DNA from: CAURNT01 sp963539215
Lineage (GTDB): Bacteria > Fusobacteriota > Fusobacteriia > Fusobacteriales > Leptotrichiaceae
DNA: 64,000 nucleotides
Assembly (NCBI GenBank): GCA_963539215.1
Contig: CAUTJT010000002.1
Span: forward strand, 124,001-188,000
Direction of reading: 5' to 3'
Shown here: positions 18,251 to 26,529 of the stretch, in pieces
How the letters are laid out: every line of letters starts with the position of its first letter
Position numbering within the stretch: position 1 is the first letter of the stretch
Made by a program: the position numbers and the translations under genes
Notes under the pieces: generated by a model
What the model was told of the DNA's origin: nothing
Database searches by the model: none
Seen by the model: only the letters and a program-made list of their open reading frames with translations

Positions 18251-19309
18251 CTATAAAAATATTCTTTTATACTTATCTTTTAATTTTAAAACTCTATCAG
18301 TCTTAAATTTACCCATACCTTTTATACTATATATATCATCATAGTTGGCATTAAATATATCATTTAAAGTCTTAAATTTTTCAACTATATTTTCTACATC
18401 TTTTTTAGTCAATTTATTTACTTCACTTAATATTCTATATCCCTTAGGCGATATATTCTCATCTAACATTATTTGTTTCAAATCATAACCTAATATTTTA
18501 GCCATTTTAACATCATCTCTAATTTCATCTTTTTCAAGTTCCATCAATTCATTAAATACAGATTCTACATTTTTAATATTAATACTCATATAGTCTTTAA
18601 CAAAATTATTAAACGAAGTTTTTTGATTACCCATTATTTCATAATGCTGAAGTTCCAAAAGTCTACCTTCATTTCCTAACTCCATTATATATTGTCTAAC
18701 TTCTTTATCCATAGTAAACATCAAATAAAAATATCTAAGTCCATCTAAAACCTCTTCAAGTATAACAGTATTTTCTATTTCTGATTCAAATAAATCTTTT
18801 AAATATTTATTTACAGAAATTGCATACTTCTCAAGAGACATAATAGCTTGTGAAGATTTAATTAAAAGGTCACCAATAAGGTCTAAAGTATATTTAAACT
18901 TACCTTTGAAAACCGTAACTCTTTTTCTTCTCTCAGATATAGTAATAACTAATTTATTAGTTAATTGTGCCATTCTATGAGCCGTTCTATGTCTTGTACC
19001 ACTTTCATCTGTAAATACTTCTTTATTAGGTTGTAACTGTATATTGGCACCATATATAGTTTTAAGATCTTCAGATATTAATACAGCACCATCCATTTTA
19101 GCTAATTCATATACTTTTTGTGGAGAAAAATTTGTATGTAAATCAAATCCAGCATCCACATATTTTTCTATATCCTCTAATGAGCTAAATACTAAAAGTC
19201 CTCCAAGTGAAGCTTCTTGTATTCTTTCTATGGCCATTCTTAAAGGTTGCCCAGGCGCAATTAATTTAAATATATTTTCCTTAATTCTATCACTTTCTTT
19301 CTTAGGCAT
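18251..19309 (-). CDS. disA: DNA integrity scanning protein DisA, diadenylate cyclase
   Basis: DisA makes the second messenger c-di-AMP from two ATP and is inhibited by branched DNA. The N-terminal DAC domain has the motifs DGA (73-75) and GTRHR (104-108); a helical linker and a helix-hairpin-helix DNA-binding C-terminus (KGMGKFKTDRVLKLK) follow. I chose ATG 19309, four bases after the radA stop with AAAGG upstream; the frame stays open to 19336 inside radA but the extra residues do not resemble DisA. Its place next to radA is a conserved pairing seen in Firmicutes. Confidence 0.95.
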   Translation of the reverse strand: MPKKESDRIKENIFKLIAPGQPLRMAIERIQEASLGGLLVFSSLEDIEKYVDAGFDLHTNFSPQKVYELAKMDGAVLISEDLKTIYGANIQLQPNKEVFTDESGTRHRTAHRMAQLTNKLVITISERRKRVTVFKGKFKYTLDLIGDLLIKSSQAIMSLEKYAISVNKYLKDLFESEIENTVILEEVLDGLRYFYLMFTMDKEVRQYIMELGNEGRLLELQHYEIMGNQKTSFNNFVKDYMSINIKNVESVFNELMELEKDEIRDDVKMAKILGYDLKQIMLDENISPKGYRILSEVNKLTKKDVENIVEKFKTLNDIFNANYDDIYSIKGMGKFKTDRVLKLKDKYKRIFL

Positions 19310-19313
19310 AGTT

Positions 19314-20666
19314 TCACAACCTTTCTGATAATTCATTTATATTATTAATATAGTTTAATTTTAATTTTGTTTCAAAATTTTCAAGTTCTTGACTATGAGC
19401 CTTCGGTAAATATACTCCTGAAAATCCTAATTTTTCCAATTCTTTGATTCTTTTTTTTATAAATGATACCTTTCTTAACTCTCCCCTCAATCCAATTTCA
19501 CCTATAGCTGCTATTTTTTGGCTTATATATATTCCTTTAACTGTAGAAAGTAAAGATAAAACTATAGCTAAATCTGCTGCTGTATCATTTATTTCTACTC
19601 CACCAGGTATATTTATATATACATCATCTGATAAAAGATCCATATCAAATAATTTAGACATTACAGCTATTAATATTTCTACTCTATTTTTATCATATCC
19701 ATTAACTATTCTTTTAGGAATTCCAAATTTAATATGATTAGATAAAGTCTGTATTTCAAATAACATAACACGACTTCCCTCTATAGAACTAGTTATTATA
19801 CTTCCTACATTTTTTTCATCTCTTTCAGATATGAAAAACTCAGATGTATTCTTAATTTCATTTATACCATCTTCACGCATCTCAAAAATTGAAATTTCAT
19901 TAGTAGAACCATATCTATTTTTTGTACTTCTAACTATTCTGTAAAAATTATTTTCATCTCCCTCAAAAGAAAGAACAGCATCTACCATATGTTCAAGCAA
20001 TTTAGGCCCAGCAAGTTTTCCATCTTTAGTAACGTGACCTACTATATAAAATGAAATATCATTAGTTTTTGCTATATCTATCAATTTAATACTACAATCT
20101 CTAATTTGACTAACACTTCCTGGAACTGAATTAGTAGATTCTGAATATATGGTTTGTATAGAATCTATAATTACAATCTTAGGTTTTTCCTTAAGAATTG
20201 TTTCTTCTATAATTTCAAGAGAAGATTCACTCAAAAGGTAAAGATCATTAGAATCTACATTAATTCTTATAGCTCTTTCCTTAATTTGCTTACTTGATTC
20301 TTCTCCAGATATATATAAAACTTTAGATTTTTTAGCATATTCATTTGATAATTGTAATAAAAAGGTTGATTTACCTATACCTGGATTACCTGTTATTAAA
20401 ACAACCTCACCACGAGTAAGTCCTCCACCTAAAACTCTATCAAATTCTTCATATTTGGTTTTTGTTCTAAAATCTTTTTCAAATTTAACTTCATTTATTT
20501 TTAAAGGTTTTTGAGCTTCTTTTTTCAAACTTGTTGTAGTCATTTTAAATTCAAATTCTTCATCTATAGTACCCCAAGAATCACAATTTGGACACTTCCC
20601 CATCCACTTAGATGTTACAAAAGAACACTCACTACAAACATATTTAATTTTTTTCTTTTCTGCCAT
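19314..20666 (-). CDS. radA: DNA repair protein RadA (Sms)
   Basis: RadA is a RecA-like helicase that promotes branch migration during recombination. It has a C4 zinc finger (Cys11, Cys14, Cys25, Cys28), Walker A GNPGIGKST (93-101), the RadA-specific KNRYG motif (near 245) and a Lon-protease-like C-terminal domain (INIPGGVEINDTAADLAI). The start at 20666 lies within the 3' end of coaD (23-base overlap) and has only a weak ribosome site, suggesting coupled translation. DisA follows. Confidence 0.96.
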   Translation of the reverse strand: MAEKKKIKYVCSECSFVTSKWMGKCPNCDSWGTIDEEFEFKMTTTSLKKEAQKPLKINEVKFEKDFRTKTKYEEFDRVLGGGLTRGEVVLITGNPGIGKSTFLLQLSNEYAKKSKVLYISGEESSKQIKERAIRINVDSNDLYLLSESSLEIIEETILKEKPKIVIIDSIQTIYSESTNSVPGSVSQIRDCSIKLIDIAKTNDISFYIVGHVTKDGKLAGPKLLEHMVDAVLSFEGDENNFYRIVRSTKNRYGSTNEISIFEMREDGINEIKNTSEFFISERDEKNVGSIITSSIEGSRVMLFEIQTLSNHIKFGIPKRIVNGYDKNRVEILIAVMSKLFDMDLLSDDVYINIPGGVEINDTAADLAIVLSLLSTVKGIYISQKIAAIGEIGLRGELRKVSFIKKRIKELEKLGFSGVYLPKAHSQELENFETKLKLNYINNINELSERL

Positions 20667-21159
20667 TTATATCATCTGCTCTTTTTTCTATATCACCTAT
20701 TATTACTTCTGGTATAAACTGTTGAAGATTACCCTTATTTAAGGCAATTTCTTTTACAATACTTGAACTTAAATAAAGATACTTTCTTGAAGCAGTTAAG
20801 AATATTGTTTCAAAATTACTATTAGTCAATGATTTATTTACTAAATTAATTTGTAGTTCATATTCATAATCTGAAACAGCTCTTAATCCTCTTACCAATA
20901 TATCTATATTTTCTTTTTCTATATAATCAACTAAAAGTCCTGAAAATTTTACTACTTCTGCATTTTTTATGCCTTCACTTTCAAGAACTCTCTTTATCAA
21001 ACTAACTCTTTCCTCTATATCAAACCATTGATTTTTAGATGAGTTTATAAAAACCCCTATTATAACCTTATTAAATAAGCTAGATATCCTTTTTATTATA
21101 TCTAAATGTCCCCTAGTTATAGGATCAAAACTTCCAGGATATATTACCTTTTTATCCAT
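20644..21159 (-). CDS. coaD: Phosphopantetheine adenylyltransferase
   Basis: CoaD catalyses the fourth step of coenzyme A synthesis, adenylating 4'-phosphopantetheine. The nucleotidyltransferase motif YPGSFDPITRGHLDI with His18 is at the N-terminus, and an SSSIVKEIA segment near the C-terminus matches the ISSTxVR-type motif. The length of 171 residues is normal, with a short polar tail. It begins directly at the end of rnc. Confidence 0.96.
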   Translation of the reverse strand: MDKKVIYPGSFDPITRGHLDIIKRISSLFNKVIIGVFINSSKNQWFDIEERVSLIKRVLESEGIKNAEVVKFSGLLVDYIEKENIDILVRGLRAVSDYEYELQINLVNKSLTNSNFETIFLTASRKYLYLSSSIVKEIALNKGNLQQFIPEVIIGDIEKRADDINGRKEKN

Positions 21160-21861
21160 TTATTCTCCTTTTATATTTTCAATAGCAATTTTAGCCGCTA
21201 ACTTTTCTGCTGATTTTTTACTTCTTGCCTTAGATAATCCATAAACTTTTTCTCCAACCTTAACAGCTATTTCAAAACGTTTATCGTGATCTGGTCCACT
21301 TTCAGAAACTAACTCATACACCGGTATAGTTTTATACTTCATTTGAGTCAATTCTTGTAACTCAGTCTTATAATCTAAAACTCCTTCTATTTGATCTAAA
21401 TTCTCAGCTTTTTCTATTAATAACTTTAAAAATATTGACTTAGTTGTCTCAAAATCTGTATCTTCAAATACAGCACCTACTAGAGCTTCAAAAACATCAC
21501 CTAAAATAGAATTTCTTTCACGACCACCACTATTTATTTCTCCATTACTTAAAAATATGTATTTACCTAGTTCTAAATCACGTGCTATAGTTGCAAATAC
21601 AGCTTCACTTATTATTTGACTTTTTATTTTTGATAACTCACCTTCGTTACGTTTACTATGCCTTTTATATATATATTCAGTAGTCATCAAATTCATAACT
21701 GAATCACCTAAAAATTCAAGTCTTTCATTATCTTTAACATTAGGGTAAGAATGCTCATTAATATATGATCTATGAGTAAAAGCTTCATATAGCAATTTAA
21801 TATTTTTGAATTTATAGCCTATTTTATCTTGCAATTCCAAAAATTTATCATTCTTATTCAT
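21160..21861 (-). CDS. rnc: Ribonuclease III
   Basis: RNase III cuts double-stranded RNA, including rRNA precursors. The signature NERLEFLGDSV (45-55) carries the metal-binding acidic residues, with the second set in GDVFEALVGAVF near 120-130. A double-stranded RNA-binding domain fills the last 70 residues. The length of 233 is typical. The gene sits two bases after acpP; the acpP-rnc pairing is widespread. Confidence 0.97.
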   Translation of the reverse strand: MNKNDKFLELQDKIGYKFKNIKLLYEAFTHRSYINEHSYPNVKDNERLEFLGDSVMNLMTTEYIYKRHSKRNEGELSKIKSQIISEAVFATIARDLELGKYIFLSNGEINSGGRERNSILGDVFEALVGAVFEDTDFETTKSIFLKLLIEKAENLDQIEGVLDYKTELQELTQMKYKTIPVYELVSESGPDHDKRFEIAVKVGEKVYGLSKARSKKSAEKLAAKIAIENIKGE

Positions 21862-21863
21862 TT

Positions 21864-22091
21864 TTATCCTTTCTTATCTGTTATTAATTCAACTACATCT
21901 CCTACTTTTACTATCTTTTTTAATTCTTCTTTATCTATACTAACTCCATATTCTTCTTCAAGACTTGAAGCAAGTTCCATCAAGTCTAAAGAATCTGCTC
22001 CTAAATCTTCAACAAATCTTGAATCTAAAGTTATTTCTTCTCTCTCTACATCTAATTGTTCTAATATTAATTCTCTTATTTCTTCTATCAT
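21864..22091 (-). CDS. acpP: Acyl carrier protein
   Basis: AcpP carries growing fatty-acyl chains on a 4'-phosphopantetheine arm. The attachment serine is Ser34 in the DLGADSLDLMEL motif. The protein is 75 residues and strongly acidic. AAGGAAATTTT precedes the ATG and a clear promoter lies just upstream, so acpP heads the run that continues to the RNase M5 fusion. Confidence 0.98.
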   Translation of the reverse strand: MIEEIRELILEQLDVEREEITLDSRFVEDLGADSLDLMELASSLEEEYGVSIDKEELKKIVKVGDVVELITDKKG

Positions 22092-22115
22092 AAAATTTCC
22101 TTTCTTTTTTCTCTT

Positions 22116-22145
22116 ATTATACCATAATTAAAGTATTAAAATCAA
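22116..22145 (-). promoter_or_regulatory. Promoter of acpP and following genes
   Basis: On the minus strand: TTGATT (22140-22145), 18-base spacer, TATAAT (22116-22121) with extended TGG before it, about 25 bases upstream of the acpP ATG. Confidence 0.75.
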
Positions 22146-22170
22146 TTTATTAACTTTTTATTACAACAAC

Positions 22171-22202
22171 AAAAATATACACCTTTTAAAAAGATGTATA
22201 TT
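22171..22202 (-). terminator. Rho-independent terminator after glgA
   Basis: On the minus strand arms AATATACA/TGTATATT enclose an inner CTTTT/AAAAG pairing, followed by TTTTGTTGTT. It starts about 12 bases after the glgA stop and separates glgCA from the acpP promoter. Confidence 0.75.
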
Positions 22203-22213
22203 ATCAAAAAGCA

Positions 22214-23605
22214 TTAAGGAGTTTTCTTAGCTTCTACGTATAGTTTTTCATATTCTATAGCTGATTTTCTCCAAGAATTATCTATATTCATATTTCTTAC
22301 AACTAATTTATTCCATATATCAGGTCTATCATAATATACGTATTCTGCACGTCTTATAGTATATAGCATATCATCTGCATTAAAGTTTAAAAAACTAAAT
22401 CCATTACCTTCATCACTTTCAAAATTATACGCCTTAACACTATCTCTTAAACCTCCAGTTTCTCTAACTAAAGGTATAGTTCCATAACGCATAGCTATCA
22501 TTTGTGATAAACCACAAGGTTCATATCTTGAGGGCATTAAGAATAAATCTGAACCTGCATAAATTAAATTTGCAACTTCTTCTGAATAACCAATATACGC
22601 TTTAAATTTATTAGGATATTGTATTTCAAGATATCTATAATAATCTTCATATTCTTTTGACCCAGAACCTAAAAATATTACTTGAACCGAATCTTTTTTT
22701 AATATTTCTTCTATTCTCGCACTAACTATATCTAATCCCTTACCTTCAACTAATCTTGAGATAAGTCCTATCAACATGTCATCTTTTTTTTCAAATCCAA
22801 ATTTTTCTTGTAATATTCTTTTATTCTCTTTTTTACCACTCAAATCATCAATATTAAAAGGTATAACTCCTTTAGTATTCATAGGATCATATATACTAGA
22901 ATCTATACCATTTAATATTCCATATATATGCTTATACGAAGTTATCCATTCAAGCCCTTCTGCAAAATATGGAAAAGCTATTTCTTTAGCATAACTTGGA
23001 CTAACAGTATTTACTATATCTGAATATGAAATACCTATTTCCATGAAATTTAATCTTTCACTTTCTCTATAATACCCTAATCTATCGAATGAATAATTAT
23101 TAAATCTTCCTTGATACATTAAATTATGTATAGTATAAACTACACGCATATCCCAATAAAAAGGATCATATTTCTTATATCTTTCCTTTAAAAAATATGC
23201 TACTGGACCAGTTTGCCAATCATTACAATGTAATATATCTGCTTGTATATTTTGTCTTTTTAAAAATATTAAAACCGCTTCAGAAAATAGTGCATATTGA
23301 TAATCTTCATCTAAATCACCATATACTCTACCTCTTTCAAAATAAGTTCTATTTTCTATAAATAAATAGTTTATACTTTCATCTGGATACTTAACCAAAT
23401 TTATTACTTCACCATTTATTTCTATACTATCTACATATACTATTTTTTCTAAATACTTCAATGGAATTTTATCATACTTAGGCATTATAACAGTAACATC
23501 ATGACCATTTTTAGAAATTTCTCTAGGTAATGCATCCATTACATCAGCCAATCCTCCTGTTTTAAAGAAAGGATAAACTTCAGATGCCAAATACACTATT
23601 TTCAT
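22214..23605 (-). CDS. glgA: Glycogen synthase (ADP-glucose, GT5)
   Basis: GlgA transfers glucose from ADP-glucose to a growing alpha-1,4-glucan. The ADP-glucose-binding KTGGLADV motif is at residues 15-22 and the C-terminal GT-B motif PSRYEPCGLSQ is followed by ETGGLRDSV. Length about 463, as usual. Two ATG codons occur in tandem; I prefer the second (23605) because GAGG is seven bases before it. It follows glgC by about 15 bases, giving a glgC-glgA operon. No branching enzyme or glycogen phosphorylase is in the window. Confidence 0.96.
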   Translation of the reverse strand: MKIVYLASEVYPFFKTGGLADVMDALPREISKNGHDVTVIMPKYDKIPLKYLEKIVYVDSIEINGEVINLVKYPDESINYLFIENRTYFERGRVYGDLDEDYQYALFSEAVLIFLKRQNIQADILHCNDWQTGPVAYFLKERYKKYDPFYWDMRVVYTIHNLMYQGRFNNYSFDRLGYYRESERLNFMEIGISYSDIVNTVSPSYAKEIAFPYFAEGLEWITSYKHIYGILNGIDSSIYDPMNTKGVIPFNIDDLSGKKENKRILQEKFGFEKKDDMLIGLISRLVEGKGLDIVSARIEEILKKDSVQVIFLGSGSKEYEDYYRYLEIQYPNKFKAYIGYSEEVANLIYAGSDLFLMPSRYEPCGLSQMIAMRYGTIPLVRETGGLRDSVKAYNFESDEGNGFSFLNFNADDMLYTIRRAEYVYYDRPDIWNKLVVRNMNIDNSWRKSAIEYEKLYVEAKKTP

Positions 23606-23620
23606 CATTTTACCTCATTT

Positions 23621-24874
23621 TTATTTTTTTATTGTTTGTCCACTAACTATATGTTGACCTTCATCAGATATATTTGAATATGCAAAGATTCTTACATTTC
23701 TTCCTATAACTGTTCCATCAGCAATATGTGCACGTTTACCTATAACACTAATACCTTTACTTAAAATATCAGGTTTTTCAATATTAGGTGTATAATTATT
23801 ACCATGTCCTATTACTGAATTTTTACCTATATATACATTCTTATCTACAATTACTGTTTCAAGATGTGTATTTTCATCTATATAAGTTCCAGAAAATACT
23901 ATACTATTTCTAATAGAAGCTCCTTTTCTAACTGTAACCCCAGGTCCAAGAACAGAATTTTCTACACGACCTTCTATCTTACAACCATTACATATTAGAG
24001 AGTTAAATACGCTTCCTGTAACTCCTATTCTTACTGGTGCCATATCTTCACTACGAGTATATATTTTCCAATTTTTATCATAAAGATCTATACCAACTTC
24101 TTCTGACTTTTTAATTAAATCAAGATTAGCTTCTAGATATGAATCATAAGTTCCTACATCCATCCAATAACTATCATAGCAATGAACAAATACTTTTCTT
24201 TCTTCTTTTATCATTTTAGGTATAATATGTTTTCCAAAATCTAAATCTAATATTTCTGATTCTTCTATATACTTAATTAAAGTGTCAGTATTGAATATAT
24301 ATATACCCATAGAAGCAAAATTACTTTTCGGATTTTCTGGTTTTTCTTCAAAACTTAAAATCTTTTTATTTTCATCAACTTCAAATATACCAAATCTTGA
24401 AGCTTCTTCCATAGGAACATTTATAGCAGCTATTGTAAGTTCTGCATTATTCTTTTTATGTTCATCCAACATCCAAGAATAATTCATTTTATATATATGA
24501 TCTCCTGAAAGTATTAGCACATACTTAGGGTTTTTCCCTTTTATAAACTTCAAATTTTGTCTTATAGCATCTGCTGTACCTTGATACCAAGATTGTCCAT
24601 TCATTGTTTCATGGGGTTGTAAAAGTGTAATACTTGAATCACGTCTATCAAAATCCCATGGTTTCCCTGAACCTATATGTTCATTCAGTGATAAAGGTAA
24701 ATACTGTGTAAGTAATGCTACATCATATATACCAGAATTAGAACAGTTGCTTAAAGTAAAATCTATAATTCTAAATTTTCCTGCAAATGGAACACTAGGT
24801 TTTACTCTTTCTTCTGAAAGAATGTCTAACCTTGATCCTCTTCCACCGGCAAGTATCATTGCTAAAACTTCCAT
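23621..24874 (-). CDS. glgC: Glucose-1-phosphate adenylyltransferase
   Basis: GlgC makes ADP-glucose, the committed step of glycogen synthesis. It has the nucleotidyltransferase motif AGGRGSRL (9-16), the WYQGTADAIRQN substrate region, EEKPENPKS, and a C-terminal left-handed beta-helix of hexapeptide repeats. I chose ATG 24874, with AAAGGTG eight bases before it; a start at 24892 would add six residues ahead of the normal N-terminus. A promoter with an overlapping perfect palindrome is immediately upstream. Confidence 0.96.
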   Translation of the reverse strand: MEVLAMILAGGRGSRLDILSEERVKPSVPFAGKFRIIDFTLSNCSNSGIYDVALLTQYLPLSLNEHIGSGKPWDFDRRDSSITLLQPHETMNGQSWYQGTADAIRQNLKFIKGKNPKYVLILSGDHIYKMNYSWMLDEHKKNNAELTIAAINVPMEEASRFGIFEVDENKKILSFEEKPENPKSNFASMGIYIFNTDTLIKYIEESEILDLDFGKHIIPKMIKEERKVFVHCYDSYWMDVGTYDSYLEANLDLIKKSEEVGIDLYDKNWKIYTRSEDMAPVRIGVTGSVFNSLICNGCKIEGRVENSVLGPGVTVRKGASIRNSIVFSGTYIDENTHLETVIVDKNVYIGKNSVIGHGNNYTPNIEKPDILSKGISVIGKRAHIADGTVIGRNVRIFAYSNISDEGQHIVSGQTIKK

Positions 24875-24896
24875 ATTAATCACACCTTTCATTATT

Positions 24897-24932
24897 TATA
24901 CTAAAGTATACCTTGATTTAATTTTTTTTCAA
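24897..24932 (-). promoter_or_regulatory. glgC promoter with palindrome over the -10 box
   Basis: On the minus strand: TTGAAA (24927-24932), 16-base spacer, TATACT (24905-24910). The perfect inverted repeat TATACTAAAGTATA (24897-24910) covers the -10 box and the probable start point, so it could be an operator. It may equally be chance in AT-rich DNA. Confidence 0.6.
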
Positions 24933-25013
24933 GTAAAAAGCCATATATTTCAACATCTTTTAAAATCATTAATTTAATATATAATATTATTAAATTTATA
25001 TATATTATATCAA

Positions 25014-25042
25014 TTGATTTTTTCAAAAATTTATGATATATT
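25014..25042 (+). promoter_or_regulatory. Promoter upstream of the adhesin-like remnant and paired unknown genes
   Basis: TTGATT (25014-25019), 17-base spacer, TATATT (25037-25042) with an extended TGA. It points toward 25091-26499 and may still serve the two intact genes. Confidence 0.5.
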
Positions 25043-25090
25043 ATTGACATGATAGTACTATTAAAATTCAAATAAATTGTAGTGATATTT

Positions 25091-25526
25091 ATGAAAAAAT
25101 TTTATTTATCTTATTTTATCTAGATTGTTCAACTTTTTCTTATAGTTTTGACGAATCATATGGAGCAACAGTGGGTATTGGCGCTAAAGATAGTATAATT
25201 GGCGGTATAGATAATTTAGCTGATGGAGGAATCGGTTTTATTTAAGTAAATATAGGTGCTATAGCTAGTATTAGCAATAAAAAAAATAATAATTCTAATG
25301 GAAAAGTTGTAGGTGGTCATAATAATATAAAAGGAAAGTCTAGTAAAGGAAAACATGAAATATGTGATTCTAGACGTAGAAAAGATTAGTTAGGTGAAAA
25401 AAAGAAAAAAACGGAAGATATAAAAAAACTGAAAAAAGATATGGTGTAACTGGTGTTGAATATTTCACAATATATGAAAATAGATTTATTTTACAAGATC
25501 TTTTTGATAGTTTCAAATTAAAATAA
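25091..25526 (+). pseudogene. Decayed YadA-head-like secreted protein remnant
   Basis: No frame stays open, but coding traces switch frame along this stretch. It starts like a signal peptide (MKKFYLSYFI, then a stop), then a second frame reads YGATVGIGAKDSIIGGIDN, a stop, VNIGAIASIS, and VVGGHNNIKGKSSKGKHE, resembling YadA-type head repeats. A third frame ends KRYGVTGVEYFTIYENRF and reaches a stop at 25524-25526, 12 bases before the next gene. At least two frameshifts and several stops are needed to explain it. The basic C-terminal part might be the remains of a toxin or binding domain; that is inference only. Confidence 0.55.
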
Positions 25527-25538
25527 ACGGAGGAAAAT

Positions 25539-26042
25539 ATGTTAAAGAAAAATACACTGTATGAAATTTATGTAGATGAAAATCTTGACAATTTCTTTGT
25601 AGGGGAAATTATTGACTCTGATAATATATATACAATATTTAAATCTTATGATACACTTGGATTTTATGATGGTGTAAGGGTAACAAAAACTAAAGAAATT
25701 GTAGAAACTAAAGATAAAACTCCCTATTTAGATGATATTAAAAAGTTAATAAATGAAAATTCTAAAGATAACATTAAAAATTCATATATTATACACACAG
25801 AAAAATTAATATCTGAAAAATTTAGCAAATTAAATGATGTATATACTTATTTATTCAATAATAAAATTGAAGTTAGCGTTGATTTAAAAAATAATATTAT
25901 AACAGGATTAATTAATAAAATTGAAGATGAGTATATATTAGTTGATGAAAATAAGATATATAAAAAAGATATTCTATACATATCTACAAACACAGAAGAG
26001 CAACGTAGATATAAATTTTTAGGAGTTGAGGCGTATGAATAA
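25539..26042 (+). CDS. Unknown protein, paralogue of the next gene
   Basis: This 167-residue protein is not recognised. It starts at ATG 25539 with GGAGG five bases upstream. It is acidic, without signal peptide or membrane segments. It aligns by eye along its length with the following gene: both begin LYEI, then F(I/V)GEII, a short IYT strand, YLD with a KK and IN, and near the end LV(D/S) with a KIYK motif. Strand-rich halves built around GxI suggest small barrels of the Sm/SH3 sort. Standing directly behind a decayed secreted-protein gene, the pair could be immunity-like; no function is proven. Confidence 0.75.
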   Translation: MLKKNTLYEIYVDENLDNFFVGEIIDSDNIYTIFKSYDTLGFYDGVRVTKTKEIVETKDKTPYLDDIKKLINENSKDNIKNSYIIHTEKLISEKFSKLNDVYTYLFNNKIEVSVDLKNNIITGLINKIEDEYILVDENKIYKKDILYISTNTEEQRRYKFLGVEAYE

Positions 26043-26499
26043 AAAACTATATGAAATACATTTAAAATACGAGGAAACTTTTTTAATTGGTGAAATAATA
26101 TATCAAAGCGATGAATTTATATATACTAAACTGTATTCAATCTTTGGACTTGAAGATTCTCAAAGCTTTATACCACTTAAAAATATTAGTGAAATTATAG
26201 AAAAATCAGACTATTTAGATAATTTTAAAAAGTTTATTAATTTAAATTATGAAGATATTACAAACTCTATATTATTTAAAGAAAATGTAAATACAGATAA
26301 CTTACATGCTAATACCATATATCAAGACTTAATAGGCGAGTATATTTACATATATTTATATGACAGTGATGAGATGTTAGAAGGTCGACTTGAAAAAGAT
26401 GAACAAGATCATATTTTAGTTTCAAGTGAAAAAATCTATAAAGAAACCATTAAACATATCATGTTAGATGATTTAAAAGATAGAATTGCTTTATTATAG
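26035..26499 (+). CDS. Unknown protein, paralogue of the preceding gene
   Basis: The 154-residue product overlaps the preceding gene by eight bases. I chose ATG 26035 because AGGAG lies nine bases before it; a TTG at 26026 would add three residues. It is similar to its neighbour (LYEIHLKYEETFLIGEII, SDYLDNFKKFINLN, KIYKETIKHI), so the two arose by tandem duplication and have diverged. No signal peptide or membrane segment. A strong two-way terminator follows. Function unknown. Confidence 0.75.
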   Translation: MNKKLYEIHLKYEETFLIGEIIYQSDEFIYTKLYSIFGLEDSQSFIPLKNISEIIEKSDYLDNFKKFINLNYEDITNSILFKENVNTDNLHANTIYQDLIGEYIYIYLYDSDEMLEGRLEKDEQDHILVSSEKIYKETIKHIMLDDLKDRIALL

Positions 26500-26500
26500 A

Positions 26501-26529
26501 AATAGGAGAACTTAGTTCTCCTATTTTAT
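26501..26529. terminator. Two-way Rho-independent terminator
   Basis: An 11-base-pair stem AATAGGAGAAC/GTTCTCCTATT with a 3-base loop and T-rich flank lies between the convergent ends of the paired unknown genes (plus) and gapN (minus, whose stop is at 26526-26528). Confidence 0.85.

Noticed and set aside
26501..26529. Inverted repeat considered as a recombination site
   Set aside because: Its position between two convergent gene ends and its T-rich flanks fit a two-way terminator.
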